The notes beneath the pieces are model-generated. The model saw only the letters and a list, made by a program, of their open reading frames with translations. It did no database searches and had not been told where the DNA came from. The position numbers and the translations under genes were made by a program. DNA of 5,702 bases from Deltaproteobacteria bacterium (GTDB lineage: Bacteria; Desulfobacterota; Desulfarculia; Adiutricales; Adiutricaceae): NCBI GenBank assembly GCA_031267005.1, contig JAIRZX010000192.1, forward strand, positions 1-5,702. The letters are read 5' to 3'. How positions within the stretch are numbered: the first letter of the stretch is position 1; the number at the start of each line of letters is the position of its first letter. Positions 4,910 to 5,702 of the stretch are shown piece by piece.

Positions 4910-5702
4910 TCAAGACGCCGAGAGCCCCCCTCCCGGCCCCTGGCGGCCGGAGGATGGCTTCACGCCCGAGGCGGGCACCGGCTCGGCCCCGGGCACGCGG
5001 TAGGCCTGGCCGTCCCTCAGAAGGTGCTGGCCCATGGTGACCACGGGCCCCTCGATGGGGCCGGAGTCCAGGAGTTCCACGCGGTCGCCCTCGCGGATGC
5101 CCAGCCGCACGCGCCTTTCCTCGACCTTGCCGGTCGCGGGGTCCGCCACGAAGATGACGTGGCCGTCGTACTTGCGGTAGGGGACGTCGGCCGCCACTGA
5201 CCAGACGCCTTCGCGCCTGTCGAAGGTGAAGACCGCCTCGGCGTACATGCCGGGCTTGAGCTTGAGGCCCGGGTTGGGGACCTCCAGCTCCACCCTGGCC
5301 TGGCGGGAACTTGCGGACAGCACGGGGGCCACCCTCTTGACCGTGGCCTGGAAGGTCCGCCCGGGGAAGGCCTCGGCCCTCACGGAGGCCTCCATGCCCA
5401 CGCTTATCCGGGGGTAGTCCTTCTCAATCACGTCCACCACCACGAGCAGGGGATCGAGGGAGACAACGTCCAGGATGGGGGTGTTGGCGGCGACGAGCGC
5501 CCCGGTGTCGGCCAGCCTGGCCCCCACGTAACGGTAGCCGGCCGGGGCAACCGGGGCGGCGCCGGCCGGGGGCGCCTGCCCGCCAGGCGCGTCCGAAGCG
5601 GAGGGGGAGGCCGAAGCGGAGGGCGGGGCCGAAGCGGAGGGCGGGGCCGAAGCGGAGGGCGGGGCCGAAGCGGAGGGCGGGGCCGAAGCGGAGGGCGGGG
5701 CC
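4910..5702 (-). CDS. RND periplasmic adaptor (MFP), C-terminal part
   Basis: The frame is open from the right edge to TGA at 4912-4910, giving 263 visible codons (first full codon at 5701). Membrane fusion proteins bridge an RND permease to an outer-membrane channel across the periplasm. Residues 1-36 are six APPSAS-type repeats and 37-53 a Pro/Ala/Gly linker. Residues 55-86 (GYRYVGARLADTGALV... then SLDPL) match the second half of the lipoyl-like domain, where families typically read APFDG-VG-RLVDPGALV. About 87-165 are the beta-barrel, including GLKLKPGMYAEA. About 166-235 are the membrane-proximal domain, and 236-263 a Gly/Ser/Pro tail. The signal sequence, first lipoyl half and hairpin lie beyond the edge. 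A GTG at 5527 could be miscalled as the start, but it sits inside the lipoyl domain, so the gene must begin upstream. It is followed by the permease gene after 367 bp. Confidence 0.9.
   Translation of the reverse strand, partial: APPSASAPPSASAPPSASAPPSASAPPSASASPSASDAPGGQAPPAGAAPVAPAGYRYVGARLADTGALVAANTPILDVVSLDPLLVVVDVIEKDYPRISVGMEASVRAEAFPGRTFQATVKRVAPVLSASSRQARVELEVPNPGLKLKPGMYAEAVFTFDRREGVWSVAADVPYRKYDGHVIFVADPATGKVEERRVRLGIREGDRVELLDSGPIEGPVVTMGQHLLRDGQAYRVPGAEPVPASGVKPSSGRQGPGGGLSAS
5595..5702 (-). repeat. 18-bp coding minisatellite (APPSAS hexapeptide)
   Basis: Six tandem 18-bp units, GAAGCGGAGGGCGGGGCC on the plus strand, fill 5595-5702. Five are identical and the innermost (5595-5612) differs at two positions. 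On the minus strand they encode APPSAS in frame with the adaptor, the variant unit giving ASPSAS. The array reaches the right edge, so its true length is unknown. Length changes preserve the reading frame. Confidence 0.97.

Overview
The window is GC-rich and bacterial. It carries three genes, all on the minus strand, so in transcription order they run from right to left. The RND efflux system with a periplasmic adaptor points to a Gram-negative (diderm) organism. High GC combined with frequent ATA (Ile) and AGG (Arg) codons in the transporter gene would suit a deltaproteobacterial (Desulfobacterota-type) genome, but that placement is a guess from codon flavour only.

Layout in transcription order. 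(1) 5702-4910: the C-terminal 263 codons of a periplasmic adaptor (membrane fusion protein). The visible part opens with an in-frame 18-bp tandem repeat, hexapeptide APPSAS, that runs off the right edge. (2) 4909-4543: a 367-bp intercistronic spacer with no credible gene but several inverted repeats, one of which resembles an intrinsic terminator with a T8 tract. (3) 4542-1324: a complete 1072-residue RND permease of the AcrB/HAE-1 type. (4) 1323-374: 950 bp without a credible gene. It holds a strong GC hairpin, a threefold short repeat, an isolated AT-rich island and an orphan ribosome-binding site with a nine-codon ORF on the plus strand. (5) 373-1: the 5' part of a gene for a single-pass membrane protein with an uninterrupted heptad coiled coil. 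Its distal part is a near-perfect 21-bp (seven-codon) tandem array running off the left edge.

The adaptor and permease should form the inner-membrane/periplasmic part of a tripartite efflux pump. No outer-membrane channel gene is visible. The coiled-coil gene has the same orientation but lies far downstream, and nothing links it to the pump. The most interesting points are the two coding minisatellites that end the window at both edges, the APPSAS array placed where the adaptor's hairpin should rejoin its lipoyl domain, the structured spacer between two genes that are normally tightly coupled, and the altered charged residues in the permease's predicted proton pathway. I see no strong evidence of a wholly new system.
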